Below, piece by piece: positions 33,735 through 43,643 of a DNA stretch of 64,000 nt. The stretch is from Catellatospora sp. KI3 (GTDB taxonomy: Bacteria > Actinomycetota > Actinomycetes > Mycobacteriales > Micromonosporaceae). The DNA is taken from assembly GCF_029948125.1 (NCBI RefSeq), contig NZ_JASAMB010000006.1, positions 62,001 through 126,000 on the forward strand, in the 5' to 3' direction. The position numbers were made by a program, and so were the translations under genes. The notes beneath the pieces were generated by a model. The model saw only the letters and a list, made by a program, of their open reading frames with translations. It was not told the origin of the DNA and made no database searches. Numbering within the stretch: position 1 is the stretch's first letter; every line of letters begins with the position of its first letter.

Positions 33735-34048
33735 CCGTGTCTCCCTGTCAGTGGTGCGTCGGCGGCGGGGTGTGCTGCCGCGCATCGGTCGGCGCCACGT
33801 CACGCTCCTCGTGGGGCGAAGACGCCTGGCTACGGCAGATTCACGAGCCCGGGGTACATGGAGACCACGGCCACGCTGCCGCCTGGCCCCCATACTGCCG
33901 TATTCGTGGCGGCAGTCACAGGCCGGGCAGGTGATATTGGCAACCCGCAGCTGAAAAACAGGGGCCGGAGAATGCCCCAAATAACCGGATCATGGCTGTC
34001 AATCGGTCATTCTGTGCTAATTCCCCCCGTGCCCCGAGGAGCACAGCG
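33735..34048. other. Divergent intergenic region between bkdA and the His-rich protein gene
   Basis: No gene is supported here. It should hold promoters for both divergent units. One inverted repeat, ACTGCCG (33894-33900) and CGGCAGT (33910-33916), is a possible operator. The last part (about 33930-34010) is more AT-rich than the rest of the window, as in promoters. No Lrp-type gene adjoins the bkd operon, although such regulators often control bkd genes elsewhere. Confidence 0.5.
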
Positions 34049-34903
34049 ATGTCCGACGACAGCTTCCTGGACCGTGTCTTCGGTCCTCCACCGCAGGTGG
34101 CGGCCATGAACACGGCCGCACCACCAGCCCCGCCGGAGTCACCGCCCGCGGCACCGCGCCGCCGACGGCGGGCCGCACTCACGTCCCGCCGCTACGCGCT
34201 GCTCGTGGCCGCGATGGTCGGGCTGACCGCGCTGCCCACCTGGATCGTGCTGCGCGCCGGAATGGACGGGCTCGACCCCGACTTCGGCGCCCGCCTGGCC
34301 GGGCCGGTGCGCGCGTTCACCGTCCCCGGCGAGCCGCAGCGGCTGCTGCCGGAGTACCCCCAGCAGCGGCCGACGCGCCCCGCGCCGCAGTCCGATCCGG
34401 TCACCGGACGGCCCGCCGGACCGCTGGTCATCGCGGCGGGGCCGCCGCGCGAGGTCAACGGCGCCGAGCCGGTGCTGGAGCGCCGCCGTACGGCCAAGCC
34501 GCCCGCGCCGCGCCCGGTCTGGCACCCCGCCAAGCCCGCCAAGCCCGCGAAACCCGGCCGGCCTACCGGCCCGGTCGGCCGCCCCGGCGGCGACCACGCG
34601 GGCCCGCGCAACTGCCCGCCCCACCACCGCCCCGGCTCCCGCCCAGGCCACGGTCACGGCCGTGGCCCAGGCCACGGTCACGGTCACGCCCCGGGCCACG
34701 GTCACGGGCACGGACCAGGTCACGGTCGGGGTTCGCGGCCGGGCCACGGGCAGGGTTCCTGGACCCCCGGTGACCCGATCCACCTCAAGCACCCGAAGGT
34801 CAAACACCCCGGGGCCGGGCACCTCAAGGTCGAACGGCCGAAGGTCAAGCACCCCAGGGTCAAGCGGCCGCACTCGCGGCACGTCGGCCACGGGCACGGC
34901 TGA
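34049..34903 (+). CDS. Single-pass membrane protein with a His/Gly-rich repeat tail
   Basis: A 284-residue protein. A short cytoplasmic start (MSDDSFLDRVFGPPPQ), a basic stretch RRRRRAALTSRR and one helix (YALLVAAMVGLTALPTWIVL) place most of it outside. The outer part is Pro-rich and then a run of GHGH-type repeats (about residues 195-235) followed by Lys/His/Pro repeats (HPKVKHPGAGHLKVERPKVK) and ends VGHGHG. The dense histidines could bind Zn, Ni or Cu, or the tail may contact wall polymers by charge. No family is recognised. The ATG has GAGGAG upstream. It ends 18 nt before a family B palindrome. Confidence 0.75.
   Translation: MSDDSFLDRVFGPPPQVAAMNTAAPPAPPESPPAAPRRRRRAALTSRRYALLVAAMVGLTALPTWIVLRAGMDGLDPDFGARLAGPVRAFTVPGEPQRLLPEYPQQRPTRPAPQSDPVTGRPAGPLVIAAGPPREVNGAEPVLERRRTAKPPAPRPVWHPAKPAKPAKPGRPTGPVGRPGGDHAGPRNCPPHHRPGSRPGHGHGRGPGHGHGHAPGHGHGHGPGHGRGSRPGHGQGSWTPGDPIHLKHPKVKHPGAGHLKVERPKVKHPRVKRPHSRHVGHGHG
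34636..34757 (+). repeat. In-frame tandem low-complexity repeat encoding Gly-His units
   Basis: Imperfect copies of CCACGGTCACGG and related 6-12 nt units encode the PGHGHG repeats of the His-rich membrane protein. The units are in frame and degenerate. They look like replication slippage in a coding region rather than a mobile repeat. Confidence 0.7.
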
Positions 34904-34921
34904 CGCCGCGCAAGGTCAACT

Positions 34922-34980
34922 GAATTGCCGGGCAATCGGGCGTATCCGAGGTGCTGATACGCCCGATTGCCCGGCAACTT
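34922..34980. repeat. Palindromic element, family B copy 2 (intergenic)
   Basis: Arms of 25 bp pair with two mismatches around a 9-nt centre: the left contains GCCGGGCAATCGGGCGTATC and the right GATACGCCCGATTGCCCGGC. The outer part CAAGTTGCC and the core are shared with the coding copy at 4817-4891. It lies between convergent genes (stops at 34903 and 35025), so a bidirectional terminator role is possible. Confidence 0.78.
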
Positions 34981-35024
34981 GAACTATCTTGAAACCCCGC
35001 CTGGCCCGGTCGGGGTGTGGCGGG

Positions 35025-36323
35025 TCAGGACAGGGTGGTGCGGGCGCGTTCGTACGACGCCAGCACGCGCCGCACCGGCTCCACGACGTACCGCAGCGCG
35101 ACCTTGTCGATCTCGGCTCGGCGCAGCGTCTCGCCGCGGGCGTCGGCGCGCTTCTTGCCACCCGGCAGCCACATCCGGCGGGGGCGCTGCGCGTCGGCCG
35201 AGGCCAGCGCCTGCCCGAGCGCGGCGGGCAGCTCGGCCAGCCGCGACACCGAGGCCCGGCGCACCGCCTCCGGCCACGGGCCGGACAGCCCCACCGACGC
35301 ACTCGCCGAGTAGGCCTGGATCGCCTGCTCGATGCGGGCCGCGTCGGTCCCCGCCGACACGAGGCCGCGCACCAGCGGCGCCACCGACGGCGGGCTTGCC
35401 GGGGCGCCGACCAGCTTGCCCAGGTCGGCCAGGGCCACGTTCAGGTCGCGGTCGATCGACTCCCGCACGATGGCGCCCGAGGCGATCATCGGCTCCAGCA
35501 CGGCGCGCAGGTGCGCCACGCCCTGGTGCCCCCCGGCCGCCTGCTCGGTGGTGAACGGGCTGGGCTTCGGCTTGACCGGCTTGTGCTTGGTGACGGGCAG
35601 CACCGGCACCGTGGCGGTGGCCGAGGTGGCCACCAGCGGCACTTCGGTGAGGCCGCCCTCGTCGAGCAGCTGGCGCAGGTCGGCGCCGACCTTGGGCAGC
35701 TGGGCCGGCTGCAGCCGGTCGGTCTGGTTGAGCGCCACGACCAGGCCGGACCGCTGGCTGGCGAGCTGGCGGAGGTAGCCCTCGTGCACGAGCTGGTCGG
35801 CGTACTTCTGCGGGTCGCAGATCCAGACCACCACGTCGACCAGGTGCAGCAGGCGGTCGACCTCGACCCGGTGCCGGGGCTCCATCGAGTCCACGTCCGG
35901 CAGGTCGAGCAGGATCATGCCGCGCAGGCCGACCTCGTCGTTGGCGTCCAGCGCCGACTCGCGGGTGAACCGCCGCCGCGCGGAGACGCCGAGCCAGTCG
36001 AGCAGCTCGTCGGCCTGGCTGAGGCTGCCCCACACGCAGGCGTACGGCTCGGAGGTGGTGGGTCGCAGGATGCCCGCAGGCGACCGGTCGATGGTCGTGA
36101 ACGCGTTGAACATGCTGGACTTGCCGCTGCCCGTGGTGCCCGCCAGCGCGATCGTGGTGAAGGCGGTGGGCAGGCGCAGCCGGTCGGCCGACCGCTCGGC
36201 CACGGCTCGCGCGTACGCCAGCGCGGGCTCGTCGGGCAGGTGCTCCGAGGCCAGGTCCACGAACTGCTGGAGCCGGTCGAGCCTGGTGCCGACGGACTCA
36301 CCGCTGGGGGTGGGGCTGGTCAC
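35025..36323 (-). CDS. Dynamin-like / YfjP-type GTPase, second of a pair
   Basis: A 432-residue P-loop GTPase. G1 is LAGTTGSGKSSMFNAFTTID, the switch region has LRPTTSEPYACVWG, G3 is LLDLPDVDSMEPRHRVEVDR and G4 is NQTD. A helical C-terminal part follows and ends RRVLASYERARTTLS. It overlaps the first GTPase gene by 4 nt (ATGA). Paired GTPases of this type are common in actinobacteria and are thought to form heteromers near membranes. Longer homologues I recall carry C-terminal membrane helices, which I do not see here. Confidence 0.8.
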   Translation of the reverse strand: MTSPTPSGESVGTRLDRLQQFVDLASEHLPDEPALAYARAVAERSADRLRLPTAFTTIALAGTTGSGKSSMFNAFTTIDRSPAGILRPTTSEPYACVWGSLSQADELLDWLGVSARRRFTRESALDANDEVGLRGMILLDLPDVDSMEPRHRVEVDRLLHLVDVVVWICDPQKYADQLVHEGYLRQLASQRSGLVVALNQTDRLQPAQLPKVGADLRQLLDEGGLTEVPLVATSATATVPVLPVTKHKPVKPKPSPFTTEQAAGGHQGVAHLRAVLEPMIASGAIVRESIDRDLNVALADLGKLVGAPASPPSVAPLVRGLVSAGTDAARIEQAIQAYSASASVGLSGPWPEAVRRASVSRLAELPAALGQALASADAQRPRRMWLPGGKKRADARGETLRRAEIDKVALRYVVEPVRRVLASYERARTTLS

Positions 36324-37009
36324 GGATCCCTCCTCACGCTCTCTTCAGCCGACCCGGCGCCGACCCTTGACTCGGCAAGTTTCGCACTCGCTGTCTTGTG
36401 GAGGAACTCCCAGATGGGGGTGACGATCCGCTCGGCGAGCATCCCCTGCCTGTCCAGCGTCGACTCGGCGACGACGAACAGCGGCACGGGCTCGCCCAGC
36501 AGCTGGGTGAGGTGCGGCAGGATCTCGTCGGCCGAGTGGTGCGGCACCCGGTTGAGCACGACGGCCAGGTCGACCCGGCGGCGCTGCGCGGCGCGCAGGT
36601 GCCGCCACGCCTCGGCGTCAGCGTACCGGGCCGCGGTGGTCATGAAGATCCAGAGGTCGGCCTGGTCGAACAGGCTCTCGGTGAGCTCGCGGCTGCCCTG
36701 GTCGATGGAGTTGAGGTCGGGGGCGTCCACCAGCGCGAGGTTGGGCGGCAGCGCCGGGGACGCGATCGGGTGCAGGTCGTGCCGGGGCGCGCTGGCCCAG
36801 CTGCGGGTATGGCAGACGAGGACGGGACGGCGGGTGGTGGGGCGCAGGAAGCCGGTGGCGCTGACGGGCGCGCGCACCAGGCTGTTCACCAGGGTCGACT
36901 TGCCCGCACCGGTGGGGCCGCCGACGATCGCGAGCAGCGGCCCAACCGCCCCAGCGCTCGGGAGGGGGCCGTGGGGGCCCGGTCCGGCGGGCGCAGAGTG
37001 GTCATACAC
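36320..37009 (-). CDS. Short dynamin-like GTPase, first of a pair
   Basis: A 229-residue P-loop GTPase domain with almost nothing added. G1 is GGPTGAGKSTLVNSLVRAPV, switch SATGFLRPTTRRPVLVCHT, G3 LVDAPDLNSIDQGSRELTES and G4-like VLNRVPHH. An in-frame TAG lies just before GTG 37009, so the short N-terminus is genuine. From memory, relatives are about 500 residues, so this copy has lost the flanking helical regions. TAGGCT ends 6 nt upstream, suggesting a leaderless start. It diverges from dnaK. Confidence 0.75.
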   Translation of the reverse strand: MYDHSAPAGPGPHGPLPSAGAVGPLLAIVGGPTGAGKSTLVNSLVRAPVSATGFLRPTTRRPVLVCHTRSWASAPRHDLHPIASPALPPNLALVDAPDLNSIDQGSRELTESLFDQADLWIFMTTAARYADAEAWRHLRAAQRRRVDLAVVLNRVPHHSADEILPHLTQLLGEPVPLFVVAESTLDRQGMLAERIVTPIWEFLHKTASAKLAESRVGAGSAEESVRRDP

Positions 37010-37057
37010 AGCAGAAGCCTAAGCGGAAAAGGGACACCTCACCAGGACAGCGTCGAA

Positions 37058-37078
37058 GTTGAGTGTGACCCACTCAAC
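37058..37078. promoter_or_regulatory. HAIR operator 1 for HspR upstream of dnaK
   Basis: GTTGAGT, 7 nt, ACTCAAC: a perfect inverted repeat matching the HspR-associated inverted repeat consensus CTTGAGT-N7-ACTCAAG except for the outer base pair. It lies just upstream of the TTGACA -35 box. Confidence 0.88.
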
Positions 37079-37085
37079 CACGCGC

Positions 37086-37116
37086 TTGACACTGCGCGCT
37101 CCCGTGTCAGTATTGA
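37086..37116 (+). promoter_or_regulatory. dnaK operon promoter
   Basis: TTGACA at 37086-37091 is a consensus -35 box. A -10 region falls in AGTATTGA (37109-37116), which is a weak match. The promoter lies between HAIR 1 and HAIR 2, so HspR bound at both would block RNA polymerase. Confidence 0.6.
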
Positions 37117-37132
37117 GCCATCCGGACTCAAC
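37112..37132. promoter_or_regulatory. HAIR operator 2 for HspR overlapping the dnaK -10 region
   Basis: ATTGAGC, 7 nt, ACTCAAC: an imperfect HAIR site. It overlaps the -10 region, a direct occlusion position. Confidence 0.75.
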
Positions 37133-37170
37133 TTGACTCCGGGCAGTGTGGATCTTGGAGGAACACGAAC

Positions 37171-39008
<1,838 letters not shown>

Positions 39009-39012
<4 letters not shown>

Positions 39013-39803
39013 CCGGAGCACAGGACTCGCCCGCGGCCGACGAGCAGTCGGCCGCGGGCGAGGGCATCGTCATCAGGAACAAGCGCAAGATCACCCCGAG
39101 CGGAGCGACCATGTCCGAGCAGCCGGAGACCCCGGCCGCCCCGGCGGCGGCCGACCCCGTGCAGGAAGCCCCTGCCCAGGCCACCACCCCTGAACAGCCC
39201 GAGGCGGCAGCCGTGCCCGGCGACGGGCCGGAGGCCGCGGAGACCGTCGACGCCCAGGCGGCCGAGCCCGCCGCGGCCGAGGAGGCCGAGGAGGTGGCGG
39301 CGGCCGAGCCGGTCGAGGGCGAGCTGGTCGAACCGGCTGAGCCCGCGGCCGAGCCGGTCGGCGGCCTCGGGGCGGAGCTGGCACAGGTCCGTACCGCGCT
39401 CGAGGAGCGCACCGCGGACCTGCAGCGGGTGACCGCCGAGTACGCCAACTACCGCAAGCGGGTGGAGCGCGACCGCACGGTCTCGGCCGAGCTCGCGACC
39501 GGCCAGGTGCTGGCGTCGCTGCTGCCGATCCTGGACGACCTGGACCGGGCCCGTGACCACGGTGACCTGTCCGGCCCGTTCGGGGCGGTGGCCGACCAGC
39601 TCAACACGGCGGTGGCGAAGTTCGGGCTGGTCGCGTTCGGCGAGAAGGGCGACGCCTTCGACCCCAACCGGCACGAGGCGGTGGCCCACCTGACCTCGGC
39701 CGACGTGACCGAGCCGACCTGCATCGACGTGATGCGCCGGGGCTACCTGCTGGGCGAGCGCCTGCTCCGCCCCGCGATGGTGGCCGTAGCCGCGCCGGAG
39801 TGA
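39009..39803 (+). CDS. grpE: Nucleotide exchange factor GrpE
   Basis: A 264-residue DnaK exchange factor. GTG 39009 overlaps the dnaK stop (GTGA). The N-terminal [15 protein letters not shown] resembles the start of mycobacterial GrpE (VTVTDKRRIDPETGE), which supports this start over ATG 39111. An Ala/Glu/Pro-rich disordered stretch of about 80 residues follows, then the coiled coil and head: [57 protein letters not shown] and [19 protein letters not shown]. Confidence 0.96.
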
Positions 39804-39812
39804 CACCATGAC

Positions 39813-39854
39813 GGAGCCCCCGCGCCCCTCCTCTTCCGGAGGCGCCGGGGGCTC
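39813..39854 (+). terminator. Stem-loop between grpE and dnaJ
   Basis: GGAGCCCCCGCGCCCCTCC and GGAGGCGCCGGGGGCTCC form a long GC-rich hairpin with a short loop between the two operon genes, directly before the dnaJ Shine-Dalgarno. No T-tract follows, so partial termination or mRNA processing is more likely than full termination. Confidence 0.55.
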
Positions 39855-39882
39855 CGATCACGACCTGGGGAGGGGGTAACGG

Positions 39883-41037
39883 ATGAGCTCGAAAGACTGG
39901 CTGGAGAAGGACTTCTACGCCGTGCTCGGCGTGGCGAAGGACGCCCCCGCCGCCGAGGTGAAGAAGGCCTACCGCAGGCTCGCCCGCGAGCTGCATCCGG
40001 ACCACAATCCCGGAAACGCCGCCGCGGAGGAGCGCTTCAAGGCGGTGTCGGAGGCGTACGACGTGCTGTCCGACGACAACCGCCGCCGTGAGTACGACGA
40101 GATGCGCTCGCTGTTCGAGTCCGGCGCGTTCCGCCGCAGCGCCCGGGGCGGCGCGGGCGGCCAGCACCAGTTCGACGTGTCCGACCTGTTCGGCCAGGGC
40201 GGCGGCCGCGACCAGCGGTTCGGCGGCGCCAGCTTCTCCGACCTGTTCGGATCGATCTTCTCGGGCGGGGCGGGCACCGCGCCGCGCGGCCCGGGTCGCG
40301 GGCGCGACGTCGAGGCCGAGATCTTCCTGGACTTCGCCGACGCGGTGCAGGGCACCACCCAGCCGCTGACGCTGCGCACCCTCGGCGTCTGCGAGACCTG
40401 CCACGGCGACGGCGCCAAGCCCGGCACTCGGCCGCGCACCTGCACGCACTGCAACGGCACCGGTGTGGTCAATCGCAACCAGGGCGCGTTCGGCTTCTCC
40501 GAGGCCTGCCGCGACTGCCAGGGCGTGGGCACGGTGGTGGACCAGAAGTGCCCCGAGTGCCACGGCACCGGCGGGGTCACCAAGACCCGCACGCTGACCG
40601 TGCGGATCCCGGCCGGGGTCGCCGACGGGCAGCGGATCCGGCTGGCCGGGCGCGGCGAGCCGGGCGAGCGCGGCGGTCCGCCCGGCGACCTGTACGTGCG
40701 GGCGATCGTGCGGCCCGACAACATGTTCGGCCGCAGCGGCGACGACCTCACCGTCACCATCCCGGTGACGTACGCGGAGTCGGCGCTGGGTGCCGAGGTG
40801 CGGGTGCCCACGTTGGACGGCATGGTCAAGGTGAAGGTGCCGCCGGGCACCCCGAGCGGCCGGCTGCTGCGCGTACGCGGGCGCGGTGTGCCCAAACGTG
40901 ATGGCGGCACGGGCGATCTGCTGGTTACCGTGGAGATCGTGGTCCCGCAGCAGCTGTCGGAGGAGGCCCGCGAGGCCCTGCTCCGGTTCGCGGAGCTGGC
41001 TCCGCCGCTGCGGCGCGACCATCTGGAGCGGAGGTGA
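39883..41037 (+). CDS. dnaJ: Co-chaperone DnaJ (Hsp40, type I)
   Basis: A 384-residue type I J-protein. The J domain contains the HPD motif ([11 protein letters not shown]), followed by a Gly/Phe-rich region, four zinc-finger repeats ([32 protein letters not shown]) and the C-terminal peptide-binding domains. It activates the DnaK ATPase and delivers substrates. The ATG follows GGGGAGGGGG. The hspR start overlaps its stop codon. This operon-type DnaJ is usually DnaJ1 where actinobacteria carry two. Confidence 0.97.
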   Translation: MSSKDWLEKDFYAVLGVAKDAPAAEVKKAYRRLARELHPDHNPGNAAAEERFKAVSEAYDVLSDDNRRREYDEMRSLFESGAFRRSARGGAGGQHQFDVSDLFGQGGGRDQRFGGASFSDLFGSIFSGGAGTAPRGPGRGRDVEAEIFLDFADAVQGTTQPLTLRTLGVCETCHGDGAKPGTRPRTCTHCNGTGVVNRNQGAFGFSEACRDCQGVGTVVDQKCPECHGTGGVTKTRTLTVRIPAGVADGQRIRLAGRGEPGERGGPPGDLYVRAIVRPDNMFGRSGDDLTVTIPVTYAESALGAEVRVPTLDGMVKVKVPPGTPSGRLLRVRGRGVPKRDGGTGDLLVTVEIVVPQQLSEEAREALLRFAELAPPLRRDHLERR

Positions 41038-41450
41038 ACGGCGTGGACGAGCAGGCCAAGGTGTTCCTGATCTCGGTCGCGGCGCAGCTGGCCGGGATGC
41101 ACCCGCAGACGCTGCGGCAGTACGACCGGATGGGCCTGGTCGAGCCGGGCCGCTCGCCGGGCGGCGGCCGGCGCTACAGCATGCGCGACGTGGAGCTGCT
41201 GCGCGAGATCCAGCGGCTGAGCCAGGAGGACGGCGTCAACCTGGCCGGAGTCAAGCGGATCATCGACCTGGAGCGGATGGCGCTGGAGCTGCGCGAGCAG
41301 CTGATCCAGGCGCAGGAGCAGCTGGCGTACGCGCAGCAGCGGCTGGCGCAGCTGGAGACCATCTCCGCGTTCCCGCGCACCGAGCTGCTGCCGTCGACGC
41401 GCACCTCGACCGCGCTGGTGGTGTGGCGGCCGCGTTCGTCGGAAGGCTGA
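41034..41450 (+). CDS. hspR: Heat shock repressor HspR (MerR family)
   Basis: A 138-residue MerR-type repressor: [40 protein letters not shown], then a coiled dimerisation helix LEQ-rich region ([20 protein letters not shown]). It binds HAIR sites and, in the established model, needs DnaK as co-repressor. GTG 41034 overlaps the dnaJ stop (GTGA); GTG 41043 is an alternative. It should repress its own operon and clpB, since all three HAIR sites lie in this window. Confidence 0.96.
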   Translation: MNGVDEQAKVFLISVAAQLAGMHPQTLRQYDRMGLVEPGRSPGGGRRYSMRDVELLREIQRLSQEDGVNLAGVKRIIDLERMALELREQLIQAQEQLAYAQQRLAQLETISAFPRTELLPSTRTSTALVVWRPRSSEG

Positions 41451-41467
41451 GCCCGGCCGGGCTCAGC
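41446..41467 (+). terminator. Perfect palindrome at the hspR stop codon
   Basis: GCTGAGCCCGG joined to CCGGGCTCAGC gives a perfect 11+11 inverted repeat containing the hspR TGA (41448-41450). It probably terminates the dnaK operon transcript. Confidence 0.65.
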
Positions 41468-41471
41468 CCGG

Positions 41472-41504
41472 TATCCTCGTTGTGGGACGAGTCCGATTTA
41501 TCGG
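41472..41504 (+). promoter_or_regulatory. Candidate promoter and 5'-UTR hairpin of the MT0933-type gene
   Basis: TATCCT (41472-41477) is a possible -10 box. The leader then holds a small hairpin, GTCCGA-TTTA-TCGGAC, 15 nt before the Shine-Dalgarno GGAGGGGG. This would give the small gene its own transcript after the hspR terminator. Confidence 0.4.
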
Positions 41505-41524
41505 ACGTCCCGGAGGGGGTACCG

Positions 41525-41719
41525 ATGGGCATTATGGACAAGGCCAAGGACGCGCTCGGGATCACCGATGACAAGGTCGATCAGCTTGGTGACAAGGCCA
41601 AGGGCGCCGTCGACTCCGCTGGCGACAAAGTCGACGACGCTACGGGCGGCAAGTTCAAGGACCAGGTCGACAAGGGCCAGGACACGGCCAAGGACGCGAT
41701 CGACAAGATGACGTCGTAG
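41525..41719 (+). CDS. MT0933/Rv0909-type antitoxin-like (CsbD-like) small protein
   Basis: A 64-residue hydrophilic protein, MGIMDKAKDALGITDDKVDQ then repeated Lys/Asp-rich amphipathic segments (GDKAKGAVDSAGDKVDDATG, KDQVDKGQDTAKDAIDKM). It matches the MT0933_antitox family, named for an antitoxin of a type II pair, and also looks like CsbD/LEA stress proteins. No toxin gene (Rv0910-type) is next to it, so it may be a stress protein rather than an antitoxin. GGAGGGGG precedes the ATG. It lies directly after the heat-shock operon. Confidence 0.75.
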   Translation: MGIMDKAKDALGITDDKVDQLGDKAKGAVDSAGDKVDDATGGKFKDQVDKGQDTAKDAIDKMTS

Positions 41720-41760
41720 CTGCTGCGACGGCATGCGGAATCGTTCGTGCCGCAGTACGG

Positions 41761-41794
41761 AGAGCTCCCCCGGGCGGTGGCCCAGCGGAGCTCT
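41761..41794. terminator. Stem-loop between convergent genes
   Basis: AGAGCTCC and GGAGCTCT form a perfect 8-bp stem with an 18-nt loop, midway between the MT0933-type gene and the convergent 143-residue gene. Confidence 0.5.
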
Positions 41795-41812
41795 TCGACG
41801 TCTGTGCCGGTG

Positions 41813-42244
41813 TTACTGCAGGCGGCGCGAGTGCCGCACCAGACCGCCCTCGCACCAGTCGTGGTACTCGAACAGGTGCGGGCGGGCCAGCAGCACCCGC
41901 GTGTTGTGCGACCAGGTCGCCATCAGCTCGTCGCCCTCCTCCTCGGCCTCTTCCACCAGCTTGCGCAGCTTGCGGCGGGGGTGGGCCTTGAAGCCGGTGC
42001 GGATCGCGTCGGCGGCGTAGATGTACAGGCAGTGCAGGGCGAAGCGGCGGGCCGGGCAGCTGGTGTCCATGGCCACGTCGAACAGCGTGCCGACGAGGCG
42101 GTCGCCGGAGACCAGCAGGTCCCAGTCCGGCGGCAGGGAGCTCAGCGGAACCGAATCAGGCGAGTACGCCCAGGTCCGAAGCTCGTTCGCAGTCGGGTCG
42201 ACCGGGTTGGCGAAACCGCGGAAGACAGCCGGGGGAGCGCTCAT
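41813..42244 (-). CDS. Uncharacterised 143-residue protein
   Basis: A soluble protein with no signal peptide or membrane helix. It starts MSAPPAVFRGFANPVDPTAN and contains LPPDWDLLVSGDRLVGTLFD, then a helical part FALHCLYIYAADAIRTGFKA, an acidic EEAEEEGDEL and a C-terminal EYHDWCEGGLVRHSRRL. I do not recognise the family. The ATG is preceded by a good GGAGGACA. It diverges from the BNR lipoprotein gene and converges with the MT0933-type gene. Confidence 0.75.
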   Translation of the reverse strand: MSAPPAVFRGFANPVDPTANELRTWAYSPDSVPLSSLPPDWDLLVSGDRLVGTLFDVAMDTSCPARRFALHCLYIYAADAIRTGFKAHPRRKLRKLVEEAEEEGDELMATWSHNTRVLLARPHLFEYHDWCEGGLVRHSRRLQ

Positions 42245-42424
42245 CTTGTCCTCCGGTGAGTGAAGGGCGCGGCAGATTGCCAGCGGCGCTGCTGCGGCGA
42301 CACGCTAGCCTGCCTGCCCAGGTCAAGGGAAGGTTCACGCAGACACTTTCATCAACCTGTTACTCACCGCTACGTCGACGACGCGGTACGGGAACCGCGC
42401 CCGAACCCGGTGACTCGTCTGGGC

Positions 42425-43573
42425 ATGACCACCATCCCGCGCGCGCTGCTGCTCGCCGCCGCCGTCCTCACGGCGGCCGCGGCCTGCACTCCTGCCGGCT
42501 CCGCCACGCCCGGTCCCACCTCGTCGGGCTCCCCACCGGTCGCCGCCGCCCCCGGCGCGGTCCGCGTCGTCGACGTCACCGCCAAGGTCGCCATTCCGGA
42601 CCGGTTCGACACCCCCTGGTTCGAGTTCAGCGACGCCCAGCACGGATACGCCCTGGTCACCTGGTGCCAGACCGACGGGTACGACTGCGCCGCGCGCCTG
42701 CTGGCCACCGCCGACGGCGGCCGGTCCTGGCAGCAGCGGCGGCTGCCGGTCGACCGGGCCAAGAACATCCAGCTGTACGAGAGCACCCCGCAGCGGGTGA
42801 TCGTGTGGACCGACCCCGAGGGCTACCGCGCCTCCGCCGACGGCGGCCTGACCTACGGCCCGGCCACCCCGACCGTGCCCCGCGACCACGCGGGCGCCCG
42901 GGCCCGCTACGGACTGGAGTACCCGGCCAACGGCGACGCGGTGCTGCTGGAGTACCGCACCGGTCGGCAGCTCAAGGTGCCGAGCGGCTTCCCGCCCGGC
43001 ACCGCCCGGGTCGCCCCCGACGACACGATCTGGGTGACCAACCTGGTGAGCAAGCCCCGGACCACCGCACGCAGCACGGACGGCGGCGCCACCTGGCAGA
43101 CCCTGCCCGTGCCGGACCAGCCCGGCCGCCCGCTGTTCATGCTGCAGGTGCTCGTCTCGGCCGACGGCCGCGACACCTGGCTGGTCGGCGACCAGGAGCC
43201 GCCGGACCTCGGCGGCGGCACCGCGCTGCTGCGCGGCTCGGTGCTCAAGCAGACCGGCCTGCCGCTGGTGTGGCGCCTGGACGGCGCGGACTGGGTGCCG
43301 GTGCCGATCACCGGCGTCGACGAGCAGCTGAGCCAGTCCTACGCGGTGGCCCCGGCCGGGGCCGGGCTGCTGGCCCTCGGCGGCCCGGAGGCCGGGCTCT
43401 ACCTGGGGCGGGACGGAATCGTCCGGGTGCCGGGCACGCCCCGGCTGGACTGGGTGAGCACCCTGCCGGACGGAACCCTGCGCGGTTCCAGCGGCTCGGG
43501 CGGGGTCCTGCTCGGCGTCGGCAGCGGCGCGAACCGGGAGTGGCGCGTGCTCTCGATCATCGCCGGAGGTTGA
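42425..43573 (+). CDS. BNR/sialidase-like repeat lipoprotein
   Basis: A 382-residue secreted protein. The signal peptide MTTIPRALLLAAAVLTAAAA ends in a lipobox-like AAAC. The mature part has Asp-box repeats of beta-propellers: TADGGRSWQQ, SADGGLTYG and STDGGATWQT, as in sialidases and in photosystem II assembly factor-like propellers. Catalytic sialidase residues are not evident, so a binding or structural role is more likely. ATG 42425 starts the signal peptide; the GTG 15 nt upstream is an alternative. No clear Shine-Dalgarno. Confidence 0.75.
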   Translation: MTTIPRALLLAAAVLTAAAACTPAGSATPGPTSSGSPPVAAAPGAVRVVDVTAKVAIPDRFDTPWFEFSDAQHGYALVTWCQTDGYDCAARLLATADGGRSWQQRRLPVDRAKNIQLYESTPQRVIVWTDPEGYRASADGGLTYGPATPTVPRDHAGARARYGLEYPANGDAVLLEYRTGRQLKVPSGFPPGTARVAPDDTIWVTNLVSKPRTTARSTDGGATWQTLPVPDQPGRPLFMLQVLVSADGRDTWLVGDQEPPDLGGGTALLRGSVLKQTGLPLVWRLDGADWVPVPITGVDEQLSQSYAVAPAGAGLLALGGPEAGLYLGRDGIVRVPGTPRLDWVSTLPDGTLRGSSGSGGVLLGVGSGANREWRVLSIIAGG

Positions 43574-43643
43574 TGCGCGCTGGTGGCGCCGGGGTGACCG
43601 GCGCCACCCCAGGCATGTGCTCCCGCCACGCTGGCAACAATAA

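Noticed and set aside
34636-34757. Possible CRISPR or satellite repeat
   Set aside because: Degenerate in-frame Gly-His codons with no spacer structure.
35025-37009. The two GTPase genes as one frameshifted gene
   Set aside because: Each has its own complete P-loop and G3 motif, and they overlap by ATGA, so they are separate genes.
39111-39803. Shorter grpE start at ATG 39111
   Set aside because: It would remove the N-terminal NKRKITPSG segment that resembles mycobacterial GrpE, and the GTG at 39009 is coupled to dnaK.
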